A DNA stretch of 64,000 nt. Origin: Akkermansiaceae bacterium (GTDB taxonomy: Bacteria; Verrucomicrobiota; Verrucomicrobiia; Verrucomicrobiales; Akkermansiaceae). Below, piece by piece: positions 1 through 8,490 of the stretch. The notes beneath the pieces were generated by a model, which was given only the letters and a program-made list of their open reading frames with translations, made no database searches and had not been told where the DNA came from. Both the position numbers and the translations under genes were made by a program. Location: positions 620,001 through 684,000 of the forward strand of contig JAGYIT010000007.1 in assembly GCA_018402445.1 (NCBI GenBank). The letters run 5' to 3'. Position 1 is the stretch's first letter. Each line of letters starts with the position of its first letter.

Positions 1-738
1 GAACAGGGACTCCAAGATTCCCACCGCCCCGATGGTGTTTCGCCCGAGGATTTCACCCGTCGCCTTTCCCTGGCGGACAAGCTCAACACTCAGTTCCACA
101 ACCGTTATCCCAATACCGATGTGAAAGCCTACGAGGAGCTTTATCGCGAGGCGATCGCCCTGATGAACTCCAAGGATCTCAAGGCCTTCGACATCAGCGG
201 CGAAGACTCGCAGACCCGCGCCCTTTACGGCGGCGGAAACTTCGCGCAGGGCTGCCTGCTCGCGCGGCGGCTCGTCGAGCACGGCGTTCGTTTCGTGGAA
301 GTTCAGCTCGGCGGTTGGGACACGCACTATGACAATTTCACCGGCGTGGAAGGGCGCTGCCGCGAGTTCGACCAAGCCTACGCCGCCCTGCTCATTGATC
401 TTGAGAAACGCGGCAAGCTCCAGGATACGCTCGTGGTCGTGGCCACCGAATTCGGCCGCACCCCCGAGATCAAGGCGCAGCACAACGACGGCCGCGACCA
501 CCATCCCGGTGCCTTCAGTTGCGTGCTGGCTGGCGGTGGCGTGAAGGGCGGCATGAAATACGGCGAGACCGACGCGTCCGGAAACAAGGTCCGGAAGGAC
601 ATGATCTCTGTCCAGGATTTCAACGCCACCATCGCCTACGCCCTGGGCCTGCCCCACGATCTGATCCTCATGTCCCCGACGAAGCGCCCCTTCAAGATCG
701 CGGATAAAGGCGCCCCGGTGACCTCGATCTTCGGTTGA
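1..738 (+). CDS. DUF1501 domain protein, C-terminal part (5' end outside window)
   Basis: The frame is open from base 1 and stops at 736-738, so the N-terminus lies outside the window. About 245 residues are visible. They carry hallmarks of the DUF1501 family (alkaline-phosphatase-like fold, usually exported by Tat in PVC bacteria): a QLGGWDTH segment, a FGRTPE motif, a GRDHHPGAFS stretch, a LAGGGVKGG loop and a YGETDASGN turn. In Planctomycetes and Verrucomicrobia such genes normally follow a DUF1553 or DUF1800 gene, which would lie upstream. The biochemical role is not established. It converges on the Nramp gene with 94 bp between the stops. Confidence 0.93.
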   Translation, partial: EQGLQDSHRPDGVSPEDFTRRLSLADKLNTQFHNRYPNTDVKAYEELYREAIALMNSKDLKAFDISGEDSQTRALYGGGNFAQGCLLARRLVEHGVRFVEVQLGGWDTHYDNFTGVEGRCREFDQAYAALLIDLEKRGKLQDTLVVVATEFGRTPEIKAQHNDGRDHHPGAFSCVLAGGGVKGGMKYGETDASGNKVRKDMISVQDFNATIAYALGLPHDLILMSPTKRPFKIADKGAPVTSIFG

Positions 739-832
739 GCTGCTTCGTGGAAATTCAAAATCCCGGCTTTGCGGGGGCGCAGATCCTCCAATCCGCCCTG
801 ATTCGCGACATGCGTGGTTTCCCTTTTCTCGC

Positions 833-2368
833 TTACTTGCCACCGATCAGCTCGGCGACGACCTTGGTGTAGAGTGCGAAGCCGCCGGCGACGAAGAGGC
901 CGGCGACGCTTACCCACAGTCCCACATCCCAGATTTTTCCGGGGATGAGGCGGATATCGCAGCGCCGGTAGCGGAAATAGAGCGCCGCCACACCGAGGAG
1001 AGGAAGCATCAGGGCGCCCATGAAGCCGCCGGCGAGGACGAGTTCCTTGGGAGTTTTGAAAAACGCGAAGCTGGCGAGAAAAAGCAGGGGCAGAAGGATA
1101 CAGAAAATCCGCACCCAGCGGCGGTAGGTCAACTCGTCCCCGGTCGAAACTCCGAAGACTCGCAAGGCGTCCGCGCAGACGCGGGCGTGGCTCGCGGTAG
1201 CCACGAAAAAGGTGGAGTAGAGCACGGCGAAGGCTCCGAAAAGGAAGATGGTTTGCGCGGCGGCGCCGAAAACGGGCACATACATCTGGCCAAGGGTGCG
1301 GACCATCTGTTCGCCGCCGGGATCTAGCCCCGTGCGGCCTAGGATGGCGGCTCCGAGCAGGTAGAAGGCGACGGTGGCGAAGGTGTAAACTACCATCGAG
1401 CACCACGCGTCCCATTGCAGCACGCGCACCCAGCCTTTGGCACGCGCCTCCCATTCCGGGGAGTCGTCGCGCGGGCCGGTCCATTTCGCGTAGCCTTTTT
1501 CCAGGCACCAATACGGGTATTGGATGAGTTCGGTGGCACCCACCCCGATGATGCCGAAGGCCGCGAGGGCGACCATGAGACCTTTGCCTTCGGGGACTTG
1601 GAAACTCATCCCGGAAGCGAGGTCGGCCCAGGAAACGCGCCATTCCGGAAGGGCCTGGAGGTAGAGGAGGTTGACTAAAGTGATCAGCGTGAAGGAGGCG
1701 ACCAAGGCGGTGGAGACGTTCTGGATGAGACGGTAGCGGCCGATGACGAGCAGGACGATGGAGATTAGGGTGGTGCCGGTGGCCCAGAGCAGGGAGTCGT
1801 TGGAGGTGGCGGGGGCTTCGCCTTCCCATTGGGCGAGTGCAGCTTCGGCGGCGGCTTTTTCGGCGGCCAGTTCGGCGATTTTGGGCGCCATTTCTGCCTG
1901 TCCCTCGAAGCGCTGGGTGATGCTTTCGGCGACCTGGATCCGGATGATCGCGTCCTGCTGGGCGTTGACCGTTTCGCCGGACACGGTCAGAGGCTGCTGG
2001 ATGGCGAGGGCTTGGCCGACCCCGCCGATGATGCCGCCGAGCTGGGCGAGGGCGACTACGGTGAAGATCAGCCAGAACCAAAGAATCCAGTTCACCCGGC
2101 GGCGCGGGCCGGGGACTTCGTTCAGGCCGTCCAAGGTCGTCCGCCCGCTGGTGATGGTGAAACGGCCGAACTCGATCTGCACAAACACCTTGATGAGGCA
2201 GCCTATGATGATGAGCCACATCAGGACGAACCCAGCCTCCGCGCCCACGGCGGTGGTAGCGATGAGTTCCCCGGAGCCGACGATAGACCCGGCAATGATC
2301 AGCCCCGGCCCGAGTTGCCGCAAAATCCCCGGAATCGTGGTCGGGGGGGCGTGGGTTTCGCTCTTCAT
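833..2368 (-). CDS. Nramp-family divalent metal transporter-like membrane protein
   Basis: A 511-residue polytopic inner-membrane protein is predicted from ATG 2368. The first helix carries LGPGLIIAGSIVGSGELIAT, matching the Nramp/MntH TM1 region (family DPGN is replaced by VGSGE, so metal selectivity may differ). A large insertion rich in Ala/Glu, roughly residues 125-180, sits between early helices, and about eleven hydrophobic helices follow. PVC genomes carry many such divergent Nramp-like proteins. An in-frame ATG at 2440 would add 24 residues; 2368 is preferred because the extension is Pro-rich and looks non-coding. It is transcribed divergently from the truncated rsgA copy. The likely role is uptake of divalent cations such as Mn or Fe with protons; the substrate is inferred. 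Confidence 0.88.
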   Translation of the reverse strand: MKSETHAPPTTIPGILRQLGPGLIIAGSIVGSGELIATTAVGAEAGFVLMWLIIIGCLIKVFVQIEFGRFTITSGRTTLDGLNEVPGPRRRVNWILWFWLIFTVVALAQLGGIIGGVGQALAIQQPLTVSGETVNAQQDAIIRIQVAESITQRFEGQAEMAPKIAELAAEKAAAEAALAQWEGEAPATSNDSLLWATGTTLISIVLLVIGRYRLIQNVSTALVASFTLITLVNLLYLQALPEWRVSWADLASGMSFQVPEGKGLMVALAAFGIIGVGATELIQYPYWCLEKGYAKWTGPRDDSPEWEARAKGWVRVLQWDAWCSMVVYTFATVAFYLLGAAILGRTGLDPGGEQMVRTLGQMYVPVFGAAAQTIFLFGAFAVLYSTFFVATASHARVCADALRVFGVSTGDELTYRRWVRIFCILLPLLFLASFAFFKTPKELVLAGGFMGALMLPLLGVAALYFRYRRCDIRLIPGKIWDVGLWVSVAGLFVAGGFALYTKVVAELIGGK

Positions 2369-2466
2369 CCGGGGATGCTGGACAGGTGAGGGAAGAGCCG
2401 TCAATCGGGTTTCCGGTAGGAAGCTCCATGGTGTGATCATTTCCGGGATGAGATGAACCTTGTGGT

Positions 2467-2841
2467 AAGTTCTCGATCACTGCGGACTTATTCGTTAATT
2501 TCCCGCCGCCCATGACGCTGAAACAACTCGGCTGGACTCCGGAACTTGAAACCGCCTTCGCGACCCACCGCGCGCAGGGCTGGGTTCCTGCACGTCTGAT
2601 CCGGGAGACGCCGATCAATTTCTCCGCGTTGCTTAAAGGCGGGGAGGAGATCGACTGCATCCTCTGCGGGCGGCTCTGGAACGCGGCGGTAACGGATTCC
2701 GACCTACCCGCCGTCGGCGACTGGGTGGCCGTGGAGCCGGGCAACGAAGACCAGCCGCACGTGATCCGCGCCCAGCTCCCGCGCCGGACGGTGTTTTCCC
2801 GGAAAATGCCCGGCAACAGTAGCCAGGCGCAGGTGATCGGG
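2467..2841 (+). repeat. Direct repeat copy 1 (5' part of rsgA plus 45 bp leader)
   Basis: This 375-bp block is identical to 5960-6334 except for two adjacent substitutions, ACC here versus CTC there, which change Thr18 to Leu18. The copies are 3493 bp apart in the same orientation and bracket the PVC-type cytochrome gene. The repeat begins 45 bp before the ATG and ends exactly after codon 110 of RsgA. Confidence 0.97.
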
Positions 2842-2847
2842 CAATAG
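2512..2847 (+). pseudogene. rsgA: Truncated duplicate of rsgA (N-terminal OB domain only)
   Basis: This is a 111-codon ORF whose first 110 residues equal those of the intact RsgA at 6005 apart from Thr18. It stops one codon after the duplicated block (Gly110, Gln, TAG). The circularly permuted GTPase domain and the zinc knuckle are absent, so it cannot act as a ribosome-assembly GTPase. A hairpin with a T run follows immediately. It is best read as a duplication remnant. Expression as a free OB-fold domain is possible because start, leader and terminator are all intact. Confidence 0.85.
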
Positions 2848-2868
2848 CCTCATAGGCGGCTATTTTTT
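2843..2868 (+). terminator. Intrinsic terminator after the rsgA fragment
   Basis: A seven-base-pair stem AATAGCC/GGCTATT with an eight-base loop is followed by six T residues at 2863-2868. The structure overlaps the TAG of the rsgA fragment. Confidence 0.7.
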
Positions 2869-2911
2869 GCATGTGGAGAACATAACCCGACTGGTTAGAC
2901 TGGCAAAAACC

Positions 2912-5857
2912 TCACTTCTTCAGCGGGTGCTCCTTGAGCAGGGCGTCTGCGTTCCATGGGATGAAACGTTTTTCGTGGGCCTTGCGGATCGCGGCGACGG
3001 TCTCAGGTTTTACGGCGGCTCCCTGGTTTCCCCATGAGTTTCGCACGTAGGTGAGTACGGCGGCGACCTCTTCGTCATTGATAAGTTCGGCGAAGCGGGT
3101 CATGGGCGGCGTGCCCTGTTCCGGGCCGTATTTCTTGCCGTTGACGACCATCGGCCCTTCGATGCCGTGGAGGATGAGCTTGATGAGGCGCTCGTCGTTG
3201 GCGTCGAGCCAGTCGCTGGCCGCTAGCGGCGGGTAGGTGCTGGCCTGGCCTTTGCCGTCGGGCATGTGGCAGGTGCCGCAATGCGCCTCGCGGGCGTAGA
3301 TCTCGGCTCCCTTGATGTAGGTTTCCACAAGCTCCTTCGGGAGGTGGGCGGGGACGGTGACTTTGATCGGCTCTTCCTCACCGTTATCCACGGGTTGGCC
3401 CTTGCCCTTTGTGGGATCGGCGGAGCCCCAGAGATGTTTCACGGTGGCGGCGGCGATGCGGACGTGGGGGTTCGGCGAGGCTAGCACGGTGGAGAGCAGG
3501 GCTTGGTTCCTTACGTTGTGCTGCTGGTGGAGCCACAGGGCTTCGAGCAGGTGGAGGGCGTGCTCCTCCTTTTTCGGATCGAGCGTTTTCACCCACGCCT
3601 CGGCGGCGGCGATCACTTCCTTGGTGTCATGGGCGCTGAGTTCGATGCGGGTGCGGTGGCGGACGTCGTCGATGGGGTGCTCGAGGTTTTTCAGGAGAGC
3701 GGTGATGGGCAGACCGTGGATGGCTACCTTTTCCTGGAGCGGCCTGTCCTTGTAGATCATGCGGTAGATGCGGCCGTGCTTCTTGTCGCGTTTCGGGTCG
3801 CGGATGTTGTGCTGCATGTGGCCGATGATGACGTTGTGCCAATCGGAGATGTAGAGCGCGCCGTCCGCGCCGAAGACCGCGTCGCTGGGGCGGAAATTCT
3901 TGTCCGTGCCGACCACGAAATTGTCGGTCGGTGTGCCCCAGACCTCGCCTTGCTTGTAATTGATCTTGCCCTCGCTAAAGCCGTCGCGATGGAGATCGTA
4001 GCGCTTGATGCCGAGGTATCCGATGACATTGAGGACGAGGAAATCCTGCTGGATGTCGTCGGGGAAATTCGTACTGGAGATGACGGCGTTCGCGGTCACG
4101 GGGCGGACTTCCTTTTGGACGAGTTGGAACATCTTGAAGCCGTTACCCTCGGGTCGCACCTGGAAGGACTTCCCGCCGGTGGCGTCGTTCGCGTAGTGGT
4201 ATCCCCAGCGGTCGAAGCTGCTGCCATGGGGGTTGGGGTTGTTGCCGGCGTGGACGGAAATGGTGTAGCGGCGCGGATCGAAGCGGTACATCGCCGAGGC
4301 TCCGGTGGAAAGCGGCGGCCCCCAGGGATGCTCGTGGGCGTTGCGGAGGAAAATGCCGCTCTGCCAGTATATTGCGCCGTCCGGGCCGTAGATGAGGTTG
4401 TTCGCCGCGTGGTGGCTGTCTGCGGAGCCGATGCCCTGGAGCAGCACGATGCGCACGTCCGCCACGTCGTCGCCATCGGTGTCCTTGAGGAAAAGAATGT
4501 CGGGCTGGGAGGTCACGATCACACCGCCGTTCCAGAACTCGAAACCGAGCGGGTTGTGCACCTTGGCGAACTCGACCGCGCGGTCGGCGACACCGTCGCC
4601 GTCATCATCGGGGAAAATCATGAGGCTGTCGTTCATCGGCTTGAGCGGCTCCCATTTCGGATACGTGCCCCAGCAGGCGGCCCAGAGGCGGCCTTTCGTA
4701 TCGACCTGGAGCTGCACGGGATTGGCAAGCTCCGGGAAGCGGCTTTCATCGGCGAACAAGTTCAGTTCATAGCCCTCTGGCACGATGATTTTGGAAATGG
4801 CCTCCTTGGGATCGAGATAATCCACGCTTCCTTCTTTCTGCGCGCTCGAGCTCTTGCTACCGCCGCCGACGTTGGAGATGACTTCCACGGCAGGCGGCAC
4901 GTTGGAATCGTCCGGGGTGAAAGATTGGCCTTTCACCGCCGCCCAGATGCCGGGGTCGCGGTTTGCCGTCATTACATCGAGGATTTTCAGTTCATGGACG
5001 AGGACGTCGCTGTTTTTCTGGCCATCCACGAAGGCGAGGCCGGCGCGGCTGCCCCAGATGTCGTTGCCGTTCACGGCGCGGTAGCGGTTGTGCCAGTGCC
5101 AGTTCTTGTCGAGCACGGCCTGGCGGACGGTTTCCAGCGAGGTGTCTGCTTCGGCGGCCTTGCCGGAAAGGGCGGAGGCGATCACGCCAGCGAGCTTGCG
5201 ATTGCCATCGGGGAGCAGGTGGATGCCGTTGAGGGTCAAGGGTGCATCCGACTCCGCGTAGAGACGCTGGGTGGGTGCGAAGAGATCGACGAAGGCCACC
5301 TTTTTCTCGGCGGCCACTTCGGCGAGCGCCTGGGTGTAGAGGAGGAGGTTGCGGTTGTTGGCAGAGCCGTCGGGGAGGTTCGGATCATCGAGGTTCTCGT
5401 GGGCGATGGGCGAGAACAGCACGAAGCGCGGCTCGGACTCGCCGTTGAATTTCAGCCCGCGGTATTTGTCGATCATCGCGGCCATGCTTTGCTTGAACTT
5501 GGGCACGCCCGCCTCGCCAGCGAAGGATTCGTTGTAGCCGAAAAAGACGAAGATCACATCGGCCTTGCAGTGGGCGAGGTATTGCTCCGGCGGGGTGAAG
5601 CCCTTGTTGCGCGGGCGGGAGTCCACGGTGTCGCCGGGAAATGCCATGTTGCGGAAGCGGAGCTGGTGCTCAGGGTGGGTTTTCTGGACGAGCGCCTCGA
5701 CCCAGCCGTCGTGCTGCATGCGATCGGGCAGGCCGTTTCCGACCAAGCAGATGACATCCTCCTTCTGGAGCGGGAGCTGGCCGTGGGCGATGCCCATGCC
5801 GATGAGGAGGGAGAGGATAAACGGGTGAGGAAGGCGGCAGGCGGGTCGGGATTTCAT
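2912..5857 (-). CDS. PVC-type heme-binding CxxCH protein with SGNH-like N-terminal domain
   Basis: From ATG 5857 this is a 981-residue exported protein with a signal peptide (hydrophobic stretch PFILSLLIGMGIAHG). An SGNH-hydrolase-like domain occupies roughly residues 25-240, a PVC-type membrane-bound dehydrogenase/beta-propeller region about 340-740, a short HEAT-like helical part follows, and a C-terminal cytochrome c domain carries CGTCH at about 860-864. Block III of SGNH (GYNES) is kept, but the nucleophile block reads VGNGL rather than GDS and the terminal block reads NGIH rather than DxxH, so the N-domain is probably non-catalytic. In-frame ATGs at 5941 and 5917 would put non-signal residues first. 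Likely a periplasmic c-type cytochrome linked to sugar or organic-substrate oxidation; the substrate is unknown. The gene sits alone between the two rsgA repeats. Confidence 0.9.
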   Translation of the reverse strand: MKSRPACRLPHPFILSLLIGMGIAHGQLPLQKEDVICLVGNGLPDRMQHDGWVEALVQKTHPEHQLRFRNMAFPGDTVDSRPRNKGFTPPEQYLAHCKADVIFVFFGYNESFAGEAGVPKFKQSMAAMIDKYRGLKFNGESEPRFVLFSPIAHENLDDPNLPDGSANNRNLLLYTQALAEVAAEKKVAFVDLFAPTQRLYAESDAPLTLNGIHLLPDGNRKLAGVIASALSGKAAEADTSLETVRQAVLDKNWHWHNRYRAVNGNDIWGSRAGLAFVDGQKNSDVLVHELKILDVMTANRDPGIWAAVKGQSFTPDDSNVPPAVEVISNVGGGSKSSSAQKEGSVDYLDPKEAISKIIVPEGYELNLFADESRFPELANPVQLQVDTKGRLWAACWGTYPKWEPLKPMNDSLMIFPDDDGDGVADRAVEFAKVHNPLGFEFWNGGVIVTSQPDILFLKDTDGDDVADVRIVLLQGIGSADSHHAANNLIYGPDGAIYWQSGIFLRNAHEHPWGPPLSTGASAMYRFDPRRYTISVHAGNNPNPHGSSFDRWGYHYANDATGGKSFQVRPEGNGFKMFQLVQKEVRPVTANAVISSTNFPDDIQQDFLVLNVIGYLGIKRYDLHRDGFSEGKINYKQGEVWGTPTDNFVVGTDKNFRPSDAVFGADGALYISDWHNVIIGHMQHNIRDPKRDKKHGRIYRMIYKDRPLQEKVAIHGLPITALLKNLEHPIDDVRHRTRIELSAHDTKEVIAAAEAWVKTLDPKKEEHALHLLEALWLHQQHNVRNQALLSTVLASPNPHVRIAAATVKHLWGSADPTKGKGQPVDNGEEEPIKVTVPAHLPKELVETYIKGAEIYAREAHCGTCHMPDGKGQASTYPPLAASDWLDANDERLIKLILHGIEGPMVVNGKKYGPEQGTPPMTRFAELINDEEVAAVLTYVRNSWGNQGAAVKPETVAAIRKAHEKRFIPWNADALLKEHPLKK

Positions 5858-5959
5858 GGGGAAATAATAAGACGCCCGGGGAACGCCGTATTTATCAACG
5901 CGCGCGCGAATTTTCATGGGATTGGTGAGTGGATGAAACACTTGCAGACCTTCGTCCGG

Positions 5960-6334
5960 AAGTTCTCGATCACTGCGGACTTATTCGTTAATTTCCCGCC
6001 GCCCATGACGCTGAAACAACTCGGCTGGACTCCGGAACTTGAAACCGCCTTCGCGCTCCACCGCGCGCAGGGCTGGGTTCCTGCACGTCTGATCCGGGAG
6101 ACGCCGATCAATTTCTCCGCGTTGCTTAAAGGCGGGGAGGAGATCGACTGCATCCTCTGCGGGCGGCTCTGGAACGCGGCGGTAACGGATTCCGACCTAC
6201 CCGCCGTCGGCGACTGGGTGGCCGTGGAGCCGGGCAACGAAGACCAGCCGCACGTGATCCGCGCCCAGCTCCCGCGCCGGACGGTGTTTTCCCGGAAAAT
6301 GCCCGGCAACAGTAGCCAGGCGCAGGTGATCGGG
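5960..6334 (+). repeat. Direct repeat copy 2 (within intact rsgA)
   Basis: This partner of the repeat at 2467-2841 differs only by two adjacent bases in codon 18. It covers the 45-bp leader and first 110 codons of the complete rsgA gene. Confidence 0.97.
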
Positions 6335-7108
6335 GCGAACATCGACGTCGTCACCGTGGTTACCGACGCGGGGCCGGACTACAACCTCCGCCGTATGGAG
6401 CGCTACTTCGCGCTGATCCGCCTCAGCGGCGCGAAGGCCGTGGTGCTGCTCAATAAGTCCGACCTTTTCACCAAACCGGAGCTCAAATACGCTGCCGCGG
6501 AGATCTCCGCGCTCTGTACGGAGGCATCCGTACACATCACCTCCGCGCTTAAAGGCGAGGGGCTAAAGGCGATCCGGAGCCACCTCGCACCGGGAATTAC
6601 GATGTGTATAGTAGGTTCCAGTGGGGTCGGCAAATCCACCTTGGTGAACCAGCTCTACGGCGAGGAATGGCAGTGGACGAGCGAGGTGAACGAGGCCACG
6701 GGGAAAGGGCGTCACACCACCACCACCCGCGAACTCGTCCCGCTCGATGGCGGCGGGATGCTCATTGACAACCCCGGGATGCGCGAGATCCAGATGTGGA
6801 CAGATGAGTTCACGCTGCGTGGCAGCTTCGAGGATGTCGCCGCGCTCACCGCTGCCTGCAAATACTCCGATTGCAGCCATGAAAAGGACGCGGGTTGTGC
6901 GATCCGCGATGCGGTGGAAACAGGAACGCTTGACCCCGCCCGTTACGGCTCTTTCCTAAATCTTGAGACAGAGATCGAAGCCCTGCGCAAGCGCGCTAAG
7001 AAACGCCAAATGGCGACGGAGCGCTGGCACAAGCGCAACCACCGGGTGAAGGCGCGCAACCTCGACGACCGCATCCAACTCGAAAAAGACGAACGTGGCG
7101 AAATCTAA
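6005..7108 (+). CDS. rsgA: Ribosome small-subunit maturation GTPase RsgA
   Basis: This 367-residue circularly permuted GTPase acts in late 30S ribosomal subunit assembly and checking. An N-terminal OB fold spans residues 1-110. G4 NKSD is at 150-153, the P-loop GSSGVGKST at 204-212, the switch segment HTTTTRE near 237-243 and G3 DNPG at 255-258. The G4-before-G1 order is diagnostic. A zinc knuckle is formed by Cys285, Cys290, His292 and Cys298. Length is typical of the family. It is first in a tight run with the small exported protein (14-bp overlap) and miaA. The start is shared with the truncated copy upstream. Confidence 0.97.
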   Translation: MTLKQLGWTPELETAFALHRAQGWVPARLIRETPINFSALLKGGEEIDCILCGRLWNAAVTDSDLPAVGDWVAVEPGNEDQPHVIRAQLPRRTVFSRKMPGNSSQAQVIGANIDVVTVVTDAGPDYNLRRMERYFALIRLSGAKAVVLLNKSDLFTKPELKYAAAEISALCTEASVHITSALKGEGLKAIRSHLAPGITMCIVGSSGVGKSTLVNQLYGEEWQWTSEVNEATGKGRHTTTTRELVPLDGGGMLIDNPGMREIQMWTDEFTLRGSFEDVAALTAACKYSDCSHEKDAGCAIRDAVETGTLDPARYGSFLNLETEIEALRKRAKKRQMATERWHKRNHRVKARNLDDRIQLEKDERGEI

Positions 7109-7559
7109 GATACTTATTGCAGCCCTCCTACTTTTCCTCGCCCTTTGGCTGCCCGCTGGAGCGCAGCTAGAAGATCTTTTCAAACAGGCGGGCGGAACCC
7201 CGGCGGCGGAGGGGAAAGAAATCCCGGATCTCCGCGGCCAGCTCGGGAAATGGAAGGCCGAAGCGGAGCGCGCGCTGGAGGGGCTCGACACACTCAGCGG
7301 ACGGCTCAACGTGTGGGAGTTCGTCGTGCGCAACGAACTGGCCTCGGTCGCCGCGGACATCGTAACGCAGCAATCTCGTGCGTGTCTGCTTCCTGCAGAT
7401 GATTTGAAGCTCGCGCCGCTTAACCGCCAGAGCGAGATACTTTGGGAAAAGCAGGCGCTCGTCCAGCGCGCCCACCAGAGCATCCTCAAGGAACCGGCGC
7501 CTATCGCAGTATTCTCGAACTTCGCCGACAAACGCACCGAAACGCCCGGCAAAGCATGA
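7095..7559 (+). CDS. Small exported protein of unknown function
   Basis: A 154-residue product begins with a clear signal peptide (Lys residues, then ILIAALLLFLALWLPAGA). The mature part is charged and helical, with a likely coiled stretch around residues 45-75, and carries no recognised catalytic motif. It overlaps the 3' end of rsgA by 14 bp and overlaps miaA through ATGA, so it is probably translated with them. The location is periplasm or outer-membrane face by inference. Confidence 0.75.
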   Translation: MAKSKILIAALLLFLALWLPAGAQLEDLFKQAGGTPAAEGKEIPDLRGQLGKWKAEAERALEGLDTLSGRLNVWEFVVRNELASVAADIVTQQSRACLLPADDLKLAPLNRQSEILWEKQALVQRAHQSILKEPAPIAVFSNFADKRTETPGKA

Positions 7560-8410
7560 ACGCGCCGGGCTCCATTTATGTATGCGGCGCAACGGCCTCC
7601 GGAAAAACGGCTTACGCCCTTGCCCTCGCGCAGGAGACCGGCGGCGAGATCATCAATGGCGACGCCTTCCAGCTTTTCCGTGGCATTGAGACGCTCAGCG
7701 CCGCGCCCTCGCCTGGGGAATTGGCCGCCGCGCCGCATCATCTTTTCGGCGTGCTCGCGCCCGGCGAGCGCTGCGACGCGGGGCGCTATGTGGAAATGGC
7801 GGGCAGGGTAGTCGCGGAGATCCGCTCCCGCGGGAAAACGCCCGTCGTGGTTGGCGGCTCGGGGCTTTACCTCAAGTTCCTCACCCACGGCCCCTCGCCG
7901 CTGCCGCAGGGCGATGGGAAACTGCGCGCTGAAATGGATGCCCGCCCGCTGGAGGAGCTTTTCGCAGAGCTGGAGAAGCTCGATCCCGCAGAGGCCGCGC
8001 GCGTCGATCGTCACAACCCGCGCTACGTGTCCCGGGCGCTGGAGATCTGCCTGCTGAGCGGGCAAAAGGTTTCCGAGATGCGCGACTCCTGGGAGGAGAA
8101 AACCCGCGCGGTCGAGGCCACGCTCCAAGGCGTATGGCTCATTCGCGAACGCGAGGATCTGCACCGCCGTATCGCCCTCCGGACACAGCGGATGCTTTCT
8201 GAAGGTGCCGTCGAGGAAGTCGCCGCGCTTGCCGCCGTGCCGGGAAGCTGGGAGAAAGCGATCGGAGTGAAGGAAATCCGCCGCTTTCTTTCCGGGGAGA
8301 TTTCTAAAGCCGAATGCGCCGATCTCATCACCGCGGCCACCCGCCAATACGCGAAGCGCCAGGAAACATGGTTCCGCCGCGAGAAGTGGCTCCGGCGGGT
8401 GCCGCTCTGA
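7556..8410 (+). CDS. miaA: tRNA dimethylallyltransferase MiaA
   Basis: MiaA transfers the dimethylallyl group to A37 of tRNAs reading UNN codons. The 284-residue product has the P-loop GATASGKT at 11-18, a GDAFQLFRGIETLSAAPS segment in place of the usual DSMQVYRG substrate loop, PVVVGGSGLYLKFL, the HNPRYVSRALEI helix and the TRQYAKRQETWFRR tail. The divergent GDAFQLF loop is typical of Verrucomicrobia-like sequences by my judgement. The start at 7556 gives an ATGA overlap with the preceding gene. Confidence 0.95.
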   Translation: MNAPGSIYVCGATASGKTAYALALAQETGGEIINGDAFQLFRGIETLSAAPSPGELAAAPHHLFGVLAPGERCDAGRYVEMAGRVVAEIRSRGKTPVVVGGSGLYLKFLTHGPSPLPQGDGKLRAEMDARPLEELFAELEKLDPAEAARVDRHNPRYVSRALEICLLSGQKVSEMRDSWEEKTRAVEATLQGVWLIREREDLHRRIALRTQRMLSEGAVEEVAALAAVPGSWEKAIGVKEIRRFLSGEISKAECADLITAATRQYAKRQETWFRREKWLRRVPL

Positions 8411-8490
8411 ATCCCGTCGGGGGCTCCCTTGCCATGCGATTCGTCATGTCCGAGCGTGACCTACCCGCCCTTTCCGCATAGCTTGCAGCC

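Noticed and set aside
3503..6004. A long open plus-strand frame running into rsgA
   Set aside because: It is antisense to the cytochrome gene, of Val/Asp/Gly-rich shadow composition, and arises from codon bias; RsgA begins at 6005.
2467..6334. Transposon with target-site duplication
   Set aside because: A 375-bp duplication is far longer than transposase target duplications and no transposase or terminal inverted repeats are present.
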